Positions 16,860-25,324 of a stretch of DNA of 64,000 nt are shown here, in pieces (within the stretch, counting starts at the first letter, position 1; each line of letters opens with the position of its first letter). The DNA lies in the NCBI RefSeq assembly GCF_022749515.1, contig NZ_CP094242.1, forward strand, positions 992,001-1,056,000, in the 5' to 3' direction. The position numbers and the translations under genes are program-made. The notes beneath the pieces were generated by a model. It saw only the letters and a list, made by a program, of their open reading frames with translations. It did not search any database and was not told the DNA's origin. The DNA comes from Morococcus cerebrosus (GTDB taxonomy: Bacteria; Pseudomonadota; Gammaproteobacteria; Burkholderiales; Neisseriaceae).

Positions 16860-16979
16860 AGGGAATCCTTCTATAACCTGTTTCCCGATTAAGGGATTGC
16901 GGACAGGTATTCTAGCTTATTTCACTTGGGGAATGTAGTAAAATGAGAGCTTACCAAGCATCAGCAAGAAAGAAACAGC

Positions 16980-17333
16980 ATGATTGAATTATACGGAATC
17001 ACAAATTGCGACACTGTTAAAAAGGCACGCAACTGGTTGGCTGAAAATAATATTGTGTACGAATTTTCCGATTTTAAGAAAAACGCCCCAAGCGAGGCAG
17101 TTATCCGCCAATGGTTGGAACAAGTTCCTTTGGAAACCCTGCTCAACAAACGTGGTACGACATGGCGCAAACTTGACGATGCCGACCGTCAAGCAGCCGA
17201 AAATAATCCGGACGGGGCGATTCGATTGATGGCGGAAAATCCAAGTTTGATCAAACGTCCGGTTTTGCGTAAAGAGGGCAGGGTTTACGTCGGATTTTCT
17301 GTTGAAAACTACCAGAAGATTTTTTCGGAATAA
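16980..17333 (+). CDS. ArsC/Spx-family thioredoxin-fold protein (YffB-like)
   Basis: 117 aa. MIELYGITNCDTVKKARNWL has the single N-terminal Cys10 of the ArsC/YffB family, and the C-terminal IKRPVLRKEG carries the conserved Arg. The family includes arsenate reductases, the regulator Spx, and small YffB-type proteins probably acting on glutathione conjugates. No ars genes are nearby, so an arsenic role is unlikely. Divergent from ygfZ. Confidence 0.85.
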   Translation: MIELYGITNCDTVKKARNWLAENNIVYEFSDFKKNAPSEAVIRQWLEQVPLETLLNKRGTTWRKLDDADRQAAENNPDGAIRLMAENPSLIKRPVLRKEGRVYVGFSVENYQKIFSE

Positions 17334-17414
17334 AACGTCGTCTGAAAGATGCGGAGTCCCTGAAAAAACGCTACAATGCGCGTTTGCCATTAACCATTAC
17401 GCCCTCAAACCAAT

Positions 17415-18950
17415 ATGTTCCATACCGTTGAAAAATATAAAACTCCCGCCCAAATCCTACTGGGTCTGATTGCGTTGACCTTTATCGGCTTTGGTGTCGA
17501 AACTGCGAGAAACACCGGCTCCGACTATATCGTCAAGGTCGGCAGCGAAAAAATAAGCGACTATACCTTGAATAATGCCGTACAGGCGGATCAGGCCGCA
17601 GGCGGCGGGCAAAGCCGCGAAGCCATATTTAGCGGGCTGGTTCAGCGTGCCTACCTGAAAGAGGGCGCAAAGATGATGGGCATAGATGTGTCTATGGATC
17701 AGGTTAAGCAGGCTATTGTCGATGATCCGGCATTTCATGATGCCAACGGTAAATTCAGTCAAGCATTGTTTACGCAATATCTGAGCCAACGCCATATGTC
17801 CGAAGACCAATTCATCGATGATTTGCGCGAGCAATTTGCCTTGCAAAATTTGATTAACTTGGTTCAAAACGGGGCAATTATCAGCGATTCTCAGGCAGAG
17901 CAGCTGATTAAGCTGACTCAGTCAAACCGTACCATCCGTTCATTTACATTCAGACCGGAAACATTTGCGGCACAAGTCAAAACGGATGATGCCACTTTGC
18001 AACATTATTATGAAGCGCATAAAAAAGATTATCTGATTCCCCAAGCCGTGAAGCTTGAATACGTTGCCCTTAATGCAGCTCATTTGGCGGAAAAACAAAG
18101 CGTCAGTGCGGATGAGGTCAAAAAAGTATTCGACGAAGAAGTTGCCGCATTGCCACAAAATGCCCCCAAGCCTGAGTTCGATAAAGAAAAAGCACGCATT
18201 GAGGCTGCTTTGAAACTTAAAAAAGCCTCCGCCGATTTTAATGCCTCCAAAGAAAAACTCGCTGAAGAAGCGTTTAATCATCCGAATTCCTTAGATGAGG
18301 CGGCGAAAAAACTAGGTTTGAAAATCGAAACTTCCGATCAATGGCTGACGCAGGCCGATGCCAAAGCAGCAGGTATGCCCGATGCGTTGACTAGCGCGGC
18401 ATTCAGCGAAGATGTCTTGAAGAAAAAACACAATTCAGACATTATCAATATTGACAACAATACCGTTTGGGTCGTTCGCGCCAAAGAAGTCCGTGAAGAA
18501 AAAACAGCCGGATTTACCGAAGCGAGAGATAAAGTTCAGGCTTCCTATGTCCGTAGCGAATCGGTAAAACTTGCCGAGAAGAAAGCGCAAGAAACTTTGG
18601 CGGACTTGAAAGCAGGAAAGAACGTAGATTTACAATGGTCGCCCGTTGAGCAGTTGTCAGCACAGGACGCTCGAAAATCCATGCCGCCCGAAGCCTACAA
18701 CGAATTGATCAAAGCCCGCCCTGCGAATGGCAAACCGGCTTTTGCTTTGTTGGAAGGGCTGCCTTCGCCGGTTATTATGGAAGTTCAAAGCATTGCTGCA
18801 CCGGAAAATGTTTCTGCACAAATTCCCGCTGCCAAACAGGCTTTGGTACAAAACCAATCTGCCAATATATTCAGCCGGTTGCTGCAATATCTGAGTAAGC
18901 AGATTGAGCAGGTTCAAGGTTCGCAAAAACTGGATAATTCTGCCGAATAA
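17415..18950 (+). CDS. ppiD: Periplasmic folding factor PpiD (SurA N-terminal / PPIase family)
   Basis: 511 aa. One membrane anchor near the N-terminus (residues 13-30, QILLGLIALTFIGFGVET) is followed by a SurA_N-type chaperone region (VGSEKISDYTLNNAVQADQA, QAIVDDPAFHDANGKFSQAL) and a parvulin-like region that looks degenerate. It is a membrane-anchored chaperone helping outer-membrane and secreted proteins emerging from the Sec translocon. It is shorter than E. coli PpiD (623 aa). Followed by recR after 76 bp. Confidence 0.87.
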   Translation: MFHTVEKYKTPAQILLGLIALTFIGFGVETARNTGSDYIVKVGSEKISDYTLNNAVQADQAAGGGQSREAIFSGLVQRAYLKEGAKMMGIDVSMDQVKQAIVDDPAFHDANGKFSQALFTQYLSQRHMSEDQFIDDLREQFALQNLINLVQNGAIISDSQAEQLIKLTQSNRTIRSFTFRPETFAAQVKTDDATLQHYYEAHKKDYLIPQAVKLEYVALNAAHLAEKQSVSADEVKKVFDEEVAALPQNAPKPEFDKEKARIEAALKLKKASADFNASKEKLAEEAFNHPNSLDEAAKKLGLKIETSDQWLTQADAKAAGMPDALTSAAFSEDVLKKKHNSDIINIDNNTVWVVRAKEVREEKTAGFTEARDKVQASYVRSESVKLAEKKAQETLADLKAGKNVDLQWSPVEQLSAQDARKSMPPEAYNELIKARPANGKPAFALLEGLPSPVIMEVQSIAAPENVSAQIPAAKQALVQNQSANIFSRLLQYLSKQIEQVQGSQKLDNSAE

Positions 18951-19026
18951 AACGGCACATTTTAAGCAAACGGTCGGATATTCCCGACCGTTTCGTTTAC
19001 AAATCCCTCAAAGGTCGTCTGAAAAA

Positions 19027-19647
19027 ATGAGTAAATCACCCGATGCGTTGACACGCCTGATTAACGCTTTGAAAGTTCTGCCCAATGTCGGCCCCAAGTC
19101 TGCACAAAGGATGGCACATCAACTTTTGCAGCATAAACGGCAGGAAGCCCAAAATTTGGTTGAAGCTTTGCAATACGCTTTGTTGCAGGTTCAGCATTGC
19201 CGGATGTGCAACAATTTTTGCGAAAGTGATTTATGTGAGATTTGTTCGGATGCCAACCGTGATCCCTGCAGGCTGATGATAGTACATATGCCTGCCGATG
19301 TTTCCAATATGGAAACCGCCAATTGCCATGACGGACTTTATTTCGTTTTAATGGGACAGGTCAGTCCTGCCCAAGGTATGGATATTTCTCATATTTCTTT
19401 AGACAAACTGGTTGCGCGCCTGCAAAACAGCAAAGTTGAAGAAATCATTATTGCAACCAACTTTACCGCCGAAGGTGATGCGACGGCCTATGTGTTGGCA
19501 GAACTATTCAAACCTTTGCCCTATAAAGTCAGCCGCCTTGCGCGAGGCATTCCTTTAGGAGGAGAGCTTGAATACGTCGATGCTGGTACTTTGGCACAGG
19601 CAGTATATGAACGGCGTATGTTGAAAACCGATTCGATGGAAGAGTAG
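19027..19647 (+). CDS. recR: Recombination mediator protein RecR
   Basis: 206 aa, standard length. An N-terminal helix-hairpin-helix (LPNVGPKSAQRMAHQLL), a zinc finger (CRMCNNFCESDLCEIC), the Toprim domain, and a Walker-like C-terminus (LARGIPLGGELEYVDAGTLAQA) are present. It loads RecA with RecF/RecO at gaps. The frame is open further upstream into ppiD, but ATG 19027 gives the family N-terminus. A DUS sits immediately upstream (19012-19025), so its AAAGG may act as the ribosome-binding site, at a longish spacing of 12 bases. Confidence 0.95.
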   Translation: MSKSPDALTRLINALKVLPNVGPKSAQRMAHQLLQHKRQEAQNLVEALQYALLQVQHCRMCNNFCESDLCEICSDANRDPCRLMIVHMPADVSNMETANCHDGLYFVLMGQVSPAQGMDISHISLDKLVARLQNSKVEEIIIATNFTAEGDATAYVLAELFKPLPYKVSRLARGIPLGGELEYVDAGTLAQAVYERRMLKTDSMEE

Positions 19648-19668
19648 GGCAATCAACGCTAACAATGA

Positions 19669-19702
19669 CAAAGGTCGTCTGAAAATGTTCAGACGACCTT
19701 TG
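19669..19702. terminator. Paired-DUS terminator after recR
   Basis: CAAAGGTCGTCTGAA and complement with a short loop, 21 bp after recR. It also faces the convergent small gene at 19740. Confidence 0.82.
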
Positions 19703-19739
19703 TTATGAAAAAATGATGTAACGAAATCAATCGGATAAA

Positions 19740-20024
19740 TTATTTACAGCTTACGCCTTGAATTTGCGGAGACGAACCGCTGCCGACTTTAAATGTACAG
19801 GTTGTCGCGCTGTTGCCGGATACGGTAACAATCTCGCTACCCGCATTCAGGCTGACAGGCTCTTTAACACCCATCCCGACTGCAGTCGCAGCCAGTTTTT
19901 GGACGTCTGCATCAGAGTAAGATGTGTTATTTGAACTAATTTTGATTTCTTTTGCGTATGAATTGGCACTCAAAGCCAAGCCGGCAGCAATGATGGGTAA
20001 AACCAAAATTTTACTGATTTTCAT
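19740..20024 (-). CDS. Small secreted protein of unknown function
   Basis: 94 aa. MKISKILVLPIIAAGLALSANSYA is a clear Sec signal peptide, cleaved after SYA. The roughly 70-residue mature domain is Ser/Lys/Val rich with two cysteines (TTCTF and the C-terminal SCK) that could form a disulfide. A good AGGAAAC-like ribosome-binding site precedes the ATG on the minus strand. It stands alone, convergent with recR. I recognise no family. Confidence 0.7.
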   Translation of the reverse strand: MKISKILVLPIIAAGLALSANSYAKEIKISSNNTSYSDADVQKLAATAVGMGVKEPVSLNAGSEIVTVSGNSATTCTFKVGSGSSPQIQGVSCK

Positions 20025-20054
20025 GAGGTTGTTTCCTTTTTTAATATCGGTAGT

Positions 20055-20174
20055 GTGTACCGTTTGCTCAGAATAAGGCCATATGACGGATTATGCAAGC
20101 CTCAGGGCGAAATTTACGGTACTTGGCAATTTGACCGTCGGCATTTACATACGGATGTCGGCTTATCGGAATGA
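20055..20174 (+). other. Possible 39-codon ORF or gene remnant upstream of lolC
   Basis: A GTG-initiated frame runs to TGA at 20172-20174 and reads like a protein end (GEIYGTWQFDRRHLHTDVGL). There is no good ribosome-binding site. It could be a short ORF or the tail of a decayed gene. Low confidence; listed because the region otherwise looks empty. Confidence 0.2.
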
Positions 20175-20237
20175 CTCGGACTAGGGCGGTATTTTACGGT
20201 ACAATATCCGATTTTCAACATACACTGGAGCATTCGG

Positions 20238-21488
20238 ATGGTTTCTTTGGAAACATGGATCGGACTTCGCTATCTCAGGGCGAAAAAACGCAATGGATTC
20301 ATGTCGTTTATCACCATGATTTCAATTATCGGTATTGCATTAGGCGTTACCGCACTGATTACCGTACTGTCTGTAATGAACGGTTTTCAAAAGGAAATCA
20401 GAGGGCAATTACTGAATGTCGCCCCCCATGCTGAAATCGGTTATTACGATAATAGCAATGGGTTAGGATGGCAAAACCTTCGTGAAATCGTCAAAGATAA
20501 AAAAGAAGTATTGGCAAGCGCGCCTTACATATCCGATCAAGCCTTACTTGCCAATGCGGGGGAAGTCAGAGGGGTTCAAATCCGCGGTATCTTACCATCC
20601 GAAGAAAAGAATGTTGTAGATTATGGAAAAGATATGCCTGCGGGTAGTTTCGACAGTCTGAAACCCGGTAACTTCGATATTATTTTAGGAGAAGGCCTGG
20701 CTCAAGCTTTAGGCGCGGAAGTCGGAGGAAAAGTTACCGTTATCACCCCCGAAGGCAATGTTACCCCCGCAGGCGTCGTACCTCGTCTGAAACAGTTCAA
20801 CGTCGTAGGCTTAGTCAAAACAGGCGTATATGAAGTAGACAATTCCCTGGCGATGACGCATATCCAAGATGCCCAAGTATTGTATAGATTGGGTGAAAAT
20901 TTCGGCGGGCTGCGCCTGAAACTGGCTGATCCGCAAAATGCTCCCTCGTTTACTGCAAATTTAATCCCGCCTTCCAAAAAATATTCAATTTGGGTTAGAG
21001 ACTGGACATTCAATAACCGCAGCTACTTTGAAGCAGTAGAGTTGGAAAAACGCATGATGTTTATCATCTTGACGTTGATTATCGCCGTTGCAGCCTTCAA
21101 TTTGGTATCGTCCTTAGTTATGGCGGTAACGGAGAAACAAGCCGATATTGCCATTTTGCGCACATTGGGTCTTGCGCCATCAGGGGTCATGAAAATTTTC
21201 ATGGTACAAGGGGCTTTTGCAGGCTTTTTTGGAACGCTTATCGGCGTGGTATGCGGCGTATTACTCGGTTGGAATGTCGGCAAAATCGTTGCATTCTTTG
21301 AAAAAATTTTCGGTGTTCACCTTATCAACTCGCAAATCTATTTTATCGACTATTTGCCCAGCGACGTAAACATGCGGGATGTGGCGGTTATTTCCTGTAT
21401 TTCTTTAGGATTGGCATTCCTTGCCACACTTTATCCAAGTTGGCGTGCAGCCAAAACACAACCGGCGGAGGCCTTACGATATGAATAA
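20238..21488 (+). CDS. lolC: Lipoprotein-releasing ABC transporter permease LolC/LolE
   Basis: 416 aa. Topology is one N-terminal membrane segment ([20 protein letters not shown]), a large periplasmic MacB-PCD domain (about residues 50-265), and three C-terminal segments. The motifs [20 protein letters not shown] and [14 protein letters not shown] are typical. It extracts outer-membrane lipoproteins from the inner membrane for LolA. The lolD start overlaps the stop by 8 bp. Only one permease gene is present, as expected for Neisseria. A plausible -10 (TACAAT at 20200-20205) lies upstream. Confidence 0.92.
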   Translation: MVSLETWIGLRYLRAKKRNGFMSFITMISIIGIALGVTALITVLSVMNGFQKEIRGQLLNVAPHAEIGYYDNSNGLGWQNLREIVKDKKEVLASAPYISDQALLANAGEVRGVQIRGILPSEEKNVVDYGKDMPAGSFDSLKPGNFDIILGEGLAQALGAEVGGKVTVITPEGNVTPAGVVPRLKQFNVVGLVKTGVYEVDNSLAMTHIQDAQVLYRLGENFGGLRLKLADPQNAPSFTANLIPPSKKYSIWVRDWTFNNRSYFEAVELEKRMMFIILTLIIAVAAFNLVSSLVMAVTEKQADIAILRTLGLAPSGVMKIFMVQGAFAGFFGTLIGVVCGVLLGWNVGKIVAFFEKIFGVHLINSQIYFIDYLPSDVNMRDVAVISCISLGLAFLATLYPSWRAAKTQPAEALRYE

Positions 21489-22182
21489 CAATATAGTATT
21501 GAAATGCACAAATATCGGAAAAAGTTACCGGGACGGTTCATTAAACGTACAAGTATTGAGAAACCTGAATCTTGAAGTAAAAGAAGGAGAAGGTATCAGT
21601 ATTATCGGTTCGTCAGGGAGCGGCAAATCAACCCTTTTACATATTTTAGGCGGTTTGGACAAACCATCAGAGGGAAAAATTACTCTGATGAATCAGGATA
21701 TAAGCAATATGTCTCAAAGACAACTGGGAGAATTGCGCAATAATTATCTGGGTTTTGTTTACCAATTCCATCATCTCTTACCTGAATTTTCTGCACTTGA
21801 AAACGTAATGATGCCGCTTTTAATCGGCAAAAAAAATAAATCGGAAGCAGAAACGCAAGCTGCCGATATGCTTGAAAAAGTTGGATTGAAACAAAGGATA
21901 TTACATCGTCCAAGCGAACTGTCAGGAGGTGAAAGACAGCGCGCTGCCATTGCAAGAGCCTTAGTTACACGCCCCAAATGCCTTCTAGCTGATGAACCGA
22001 CAGGTAATTTAGACAGGAAAAATGCCCAAAACATTTTAGATATGATGATGGATCTGAAAACAGAATTAAATACAAGCCTGATTGTTGTTACTCATGATGA
22101 TGAGCTTGCCATGCGGTTTGAAAGAGTAATGACTATGCAGGATGGGTGTTTACAAGATAAAAATAAGAAAGTCATTTCTTAA
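21481..22182 (+). CDS. lolD: Lipoprotein-releasing ABC transporter ATPase LolD
   Basis: 233 aa. Walker [10 protein letters not shown] (43-51), signature LSGGERQR, and Walker [13 protein letters not shown]. An in-frame start 60 bp upstream exists inside lolC, but ATG 21481 follows GGAGGCC at good spacing and gives the standard length. It forms the Lol complex with the preceding permease. It ends in a non-DUS hairpin terminator. Confidence 0.93.
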   Translation: MNNNIVLKCTNIGKSYRDGSLNVQVLRNLNLEVKEGEGISIIGSSGSGKSTLLHILGGLDKPSEGKITLMNQDISNMSQRQLGELRNNYLGFVYQFHHLLPEFSALENVMMPLLIGKKNKSEAETQAADMLEKVGLKQRILHRPSELSGGERQRAAIARALVTRPKCLLADEPTGNLDRKNAQNILDMMMDLKTELNTSLIVVTHDDELAMRFERVMTMQDGCLQDKNKKVIS

Positions 22183-22190
22183 AGTTTGAT

Positions 22191-22231
22191 AAGCCCAAAG
22201 ATTTCAGATAACGTCAGATAACTTTGGGCTT
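22191..22231 (+). terminator. lolD terminator hairpin
   Basis: 10-bp stem AAGCCCAAAG / CTTTGGGCTT around a 21-base loop, 8 bp after the lolD stop. There is no uptake sequence in it. Confidence 0.6.
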
Positions 22232-22309
22232 CAAGGAAAAAACACCATACGCAAAAATCATATTTTAGATTTTTTTTGATTTTACCTCTATACTGAAGCT
22301 GCAATATTT

Positions 22310-22343
22310 TAAGGTCGTCTTAAAACTTTTTCAGACGACCTTT
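22310..22343 (-). terminator. Paired-DUS terminator (one arm degenerate) at the left end of the T4SS island
   Basis: AAGGTCGTCTTAAAA opposed to TTTCAGACGACCTTT, 20 bp beyond the stop of the TrbM-like gene. One arm has a G-to-T change in the uptake core. Confidence 0.7.
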
Positions 22344-22363
22344 AACACGGTATGAGTAGCTTA

Positions 22364-22651
22364 CTACTTAACCAACATATCTACGAACTCATCAAATCCC
22401 GTGCGGTCCTCCATGGGACATTTTTTAAGGAAGTTGCGGCGTGCATTTATCGTATCATGCCCATATTTGTACTTGATTGAGTGGAATTTTCTCAACGATG
22501 TCGCGCATTCGGGAGGTTTGGTAGGATTAGTCAGGCACATAATTGCCTCGCAGGCCAAGCGCTCATCTCCACCCATCAGTTGGGGTGTAACGGCAAGGGA
22601 AAGGGATGGGAGTAAAAATACGGGTAGGAATAGGGAGGGTAGTGTTTTCAT
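22364..22651 (-). CDS. TrbM/KikA-like secreted protein of the T4SS locus
   Basis: 95 aa. An N-terminal signal peptide (MKTLPSLFLPVFLLPSLSLA) is followed by the TrbM pattern GDERLACEAIMCLTNPTKPP, ECATSLRKFHSIK and FLKKCP, with four regularly spaced cysteines. TrbM/KikA proteins are periplasmic accessories of conjugative and related type IV systems. It is the last gene of the leftward half-operon, 25 bp after the DUF4189 gene. Confidence 0.78.
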   Translation of the reverse strand: MKTLPSLFLPVFLLPSLSLAVTPQLMGGDERLACEAIMCLTNPTKPPECATSLRKFHSIKYKYGHDTINARRNFLKKCPMEDRTGFDEFVDMLVK

Positions 22652-22676
22652 AGTAGCCTCGATAAAATATTTAGCA

Positions 22677-23192
22677 TTAAAGTTCCGGAGGTAATGAACA
22701 ACGTTCGGTTAGTACAATTTTACAATCTTTTGCACCAAGGGCAATGCAGCCATTCAGTGCTTCGGGTTCCGCTTCACCAACTTTACCGGCTCCAGAAACG
22801 AGAGGATATTTGTTTCCCATTTTACCTTGAGCAGCTGCCAAACAACCGTTCCTAGTCCATCGAAAAATTATGCAGTTGTTATCACCGCTTTTTTCCCTAC
22901 AAGCCTTTAAAGCTTTTCTTTTAGCTTCTGCTAATGAGTTTTGCTCTAAAGCACCTGTCAAGTAATTTTTTTTTGTATTGTATGACAACGCCCCATATTT
23001 TGAAGGGACTTGGATGACAATATGTTCAACACTGACCGGAGGAGTATAGTAACCTCCCCCACCTCCCCCACAGTTTGAATTGTAACCGTAGGAGCATAAT
23101 GCGGGATTATTCTGCAAGGCGCCTTGGGTCACATCGTTGGAATAGGCATTCATATTTGCCAATCCGAGTAAAACAAACATCAGTTTTTTCAT
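22677..23192 (-). CDS. Secreted DUF4189-domain protein of the T4SS locus
   Basis: 171 aa from ATG 23192, which follows GGAGATAC. A longer in-frame start at 23249 would overlap virB6 and lacks the signal peptide. Residues 1-19 are a Sec signal (MKKLMFVLLGLANMNAYS). A Gly-rich spacer follows, then a DUF4189 domain (about residues 65-165) with NTKKNYLTGALEQNSLAEAK, KACREKSGDNNC, and several cysteines. Function is unknown. Its place between virB6 and the TrbM-like gene suggests an envelope role in the same apparatus. Confidence 0.75.
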   Translation of the reverse strand: MKKLMFVLLGLANMNAYSNDVTQGALQNNPALCSYGYNSNCGGGGGGYYTPPVSVEHIVIQVPSKYGALSYNTKKNYLTGALEQNSLAEAKRKALKACREKSGDNNCIIFRWTRNGCLAAAQGKMGNKYPLVSGAGKVGEAEPEALNGCIALGAKDCKIVLTERCSLPPEL

Positions 23193-23202
23193 TGTATCTC
23201 CT

Positions 23203-24393
23203 TTACGCTTTGGTATTCCTATCTTGAGTGAGAGAATTCCTGACGCCATTTGGCTCTTCGGTACTCGGGGCTTTTACTACATCCCCCCGTCCGACAGAAG
23301 TTTTTACTCCTGTGCCTACCACCATATTATTATCTATATGACCTAAGGAATCGGGAAGTGTATTTGTCAGACGATTTTGAACATTACTTTCTTTATTGTA
23401 CGAAACCTCTTGTTTCGCCAAACTACTTCCGCCTATCTGCGGGGGCAGACCGTTCTGTGTAGGTGAGGAATTATTATTCCACTGACTGAACAGCGAGTAT
23501 CCGTTAAAGTTGCCCATTACCCCATTAAACCAAGCTCCTGCCATAGGAGGCACGGTAATCAATAGAGCGGAGAGCATCAAACCCAATCCCAACTGCTGTG
23601 TAACGGTTTTCATAATACCTCCAACTCCTCCGCCGAGCAAAGCAGATGTGATATTGGAAACTGCATCAGTTGTCGCAATATTAGTGACCAAATCCATGGA
23701 AATATCCGCCATTACACCAAGCATCACACCCGAAAAGATAGTCGAGAGTCCATAATATAGCCATTTTTGGAATAGCGGGGCAGTCTTTTTGAAGAGCAGG
23801 CAGAGAATAAAAATAGGAGCGAAACCGACGAACAGCGCCATAGCGATGCGAAACATAATCAGCATCGTACCAGCGACAATGGCGGGACCTGCCGTACCCA
23901 CACCAGCAAACCATCGTGCCTGAGTAACTTTACCTTCCAAATATTCGCTATCGGCTGTGTCGATACCATCTAACATGCCCATCATACTTTGTGTGGCAGT
24001 TAGGTTTCTGTCGATTTTACAGCCTAAAATTGCCTGTGTCTCTTGCGTCAAGCATTTGCTGCCAACATCGCTGTCACCAGTCATAATTTGAGAAATACCG
24101 TCAGATAATGTGTCAGTCAATGTACGTACACCAAATTTTCCGCCAGCAGCAACGCCAAGTGCCATAGCAACAATGAAGTAGGTCTTACCAAGGTTATATA
24201 TGAATCCCTTTATGCCATCCTGACTTCTTCCGGTAACGATCATATAGCCTTGTATCATGGCCCAAATTGTGAGGAGAGATACAATAACACTAAGAGAAAG
24301 AGCTAAATTTTGGGACAGCACCTGTTCGGTAAAAAAACTTATTCGCGCATAGATATAGTCACGGATACTCGAATAAAGGAGAAAGTCTATCAT
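23203..24393 (-). CDS. virB6: VirB6/TrbL-type T4SS inner-membrane channel protein
   Basis: 396 aa polytopic protein. An N-terminal periplasmic helix, then about five or six membrane segments (ALSLSVIVSLLTIWAMIQGY; TYFIVAMALGVAAGG; IVAGTMLIMFRIAMALFVGF; LGLGLMLSALLITVPPMAGAW), and a polar C-terminal tail of about 90 residues. This is the VirB6 layout. It forms part of the inner-membrane translocation channel. It lies between the VirB5-like and DUF4189 genes, the canonical B4-B5-B6 order on this strand. Confidence 0.85.
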   Translation of the reverse strand: MIDFLLYSSIRDYIYARISFFTEQVLSQNLALSLSVIVSLLTIWAMIQGYMIVTGRSQDGIKGFIYNLGKTYFIVAMALGVAAGGKFGVRTLTDTLSDGISQIMTGDSDVGSKCLTQETQAILGCKIDRNLTATQSMMGMLDGIDTADSEYLEGKVTQARWFAGVGTAGPAIVAGTMLIMFRIAMALFVGFAPIFILCLLFKKTAPLFQKWLYYGLSTIFSGVMLGVMADISMDLVTNIATTDAVSNITSALLGGGVGGIMKTVTQQLGLGLMLSALLITVPPMAGAWFNGVMGNFNGYSLFSQWNNNSSPTQNGLPPQIGGSSLAKQEVSYNKESNVQNRLTNTLPDSLGHIDNNMVVGTGVKTSVGRGDVVKAPSTEEPNGVRNSLTQDRNTKA

Positions 24394-24438
24394 AGGGGAA
24401 AGTCCTATCTTAAATAAATTTTATTCTATTTTAGTTAA

Positions 24439-25251
24439 TCAATGCTTATTGCTCATGAATTTATTATATATTTCATTTTGATCAATTCTTTTTTGTTTAG
24501 CTTTTTCACGATAATCAGCCGCATTTGATTGTAGGGCAGTTCCTGTGACAGCTTTAGTCAATGTATTAGTATTATTGCCCGATAGTTGATCTTTAGCTAT
24601 ATTAGCCCGTGCCCATTTATAATGTTCGAGCAATGCGTCAATGCGTTTAATTTCAGCTTCATGCTTACTTATCATATTTCCAAGTGCATTTAAATCAACA
24701 ACCGCCTGGCTTTCTGCAGTTGCCGCCATATTGCTATTATTACTAGCATTAGAATTTTGTTTACCGATAACATTTTTATTAATGTTATCAAAAGTTTCCA
24801 TAGTTTCTTTTTCTATTTTCTTTAGGATTTCGAATTTACGCTTTTCTAAATCAACTGTTCTATAGCAAAATCTTTGCGAAATTTTCGTAGTAATCCTGCC
24901 ACAACGTTGTCTACGCTTTTGAAACATTTCTTCAAACTCTTTTTCTTCCCGTTTATCAATCAGTTTTTTAATGCCAGGTATTTTTTCCATCTGACCCCGC
25001 ACCCACTGCTTCAGTTGAGTCTCCCAGTTTGCTAGTTGAGTAACCCAATTCGCTAAAGTCGTGGCACGGTCGATTGCATCTGCAGCCCAGTTGGCTGCGT
25101 CTTGTGCTATTTTTGCACCATCAATTACAGGTAATACGTAAGCATTCGCAGCAGGCATTGAAGATGCCATTATAGTAGCTAGTGAGATAGCTGCAATCAA
25201 TTGGCGTATTTTGCCTTTAATTTGCTTTTTCTTCGTTATTTGTGTTTGCAT
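24439..25251 (-). CDS. VirB5/TrbJ-like T4SS protein
   Basis: 270 aa. A long basic N-terminus and a signal peptide (LIAAISLATIMASSMPAANA) precede a mostly helical mature protein. It starts with paired segments (LANWVTQLANWETQLKQW) like those in VirB5/TrbJ proteins, which sit at the pilus tip. Two cysteines (CGRITTKISQRFC) could form a disulfide. Assignment rests on weak similarity plus position between virB4 and virB6. It starts 73 bp after virB4, with a paired-DUS hairpin in the gap. Confidence 0.65.
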   Translation of the reverse strand: MQTQITKKKQIKGKIRQLIAAISLATIMASSMPAANAYVLPVIDGAKIAQDAANWAADAIDRATTLANWVTQLANWETQLKQWVRGQMEKIPGIKKLIDKREEKEFEEMFQKRRQRCGRITTKISQRFCYRTVDLEKRKFEILKKIEKETMETFDNINKNVIGKQNSNASNNSNMAATAESQAVVDLNALGNMISKHEAEIKRIDALLEHYKWARANIAKDQLSGNNTNTLTKAVTGTALQSNAADYREKAKQKRIDQNEIYNKFMSNKH

Positions 25252-25291
25252 ATGTTGAATTCCGTTTTTTTGTCAGGGAAACTTTTTTAAG

Positions 25292-25321
25292 AAGGTCGTC
25301 TGAAAAACCTCAGACGACCTT
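25292..25321 (-). terminator. Paired-DUS hairpin between virB4 and virB5-like genes
   Basis: AAGGTCGTCTGA and complement with a six-base loop, 4 bp beyond the virB4 stop. It probably attenuates readthrough, so virB5/B6 may need their own promoter or partial readthrough. Confidence 0.75.
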
Positions 25322-25324
25322 TCA

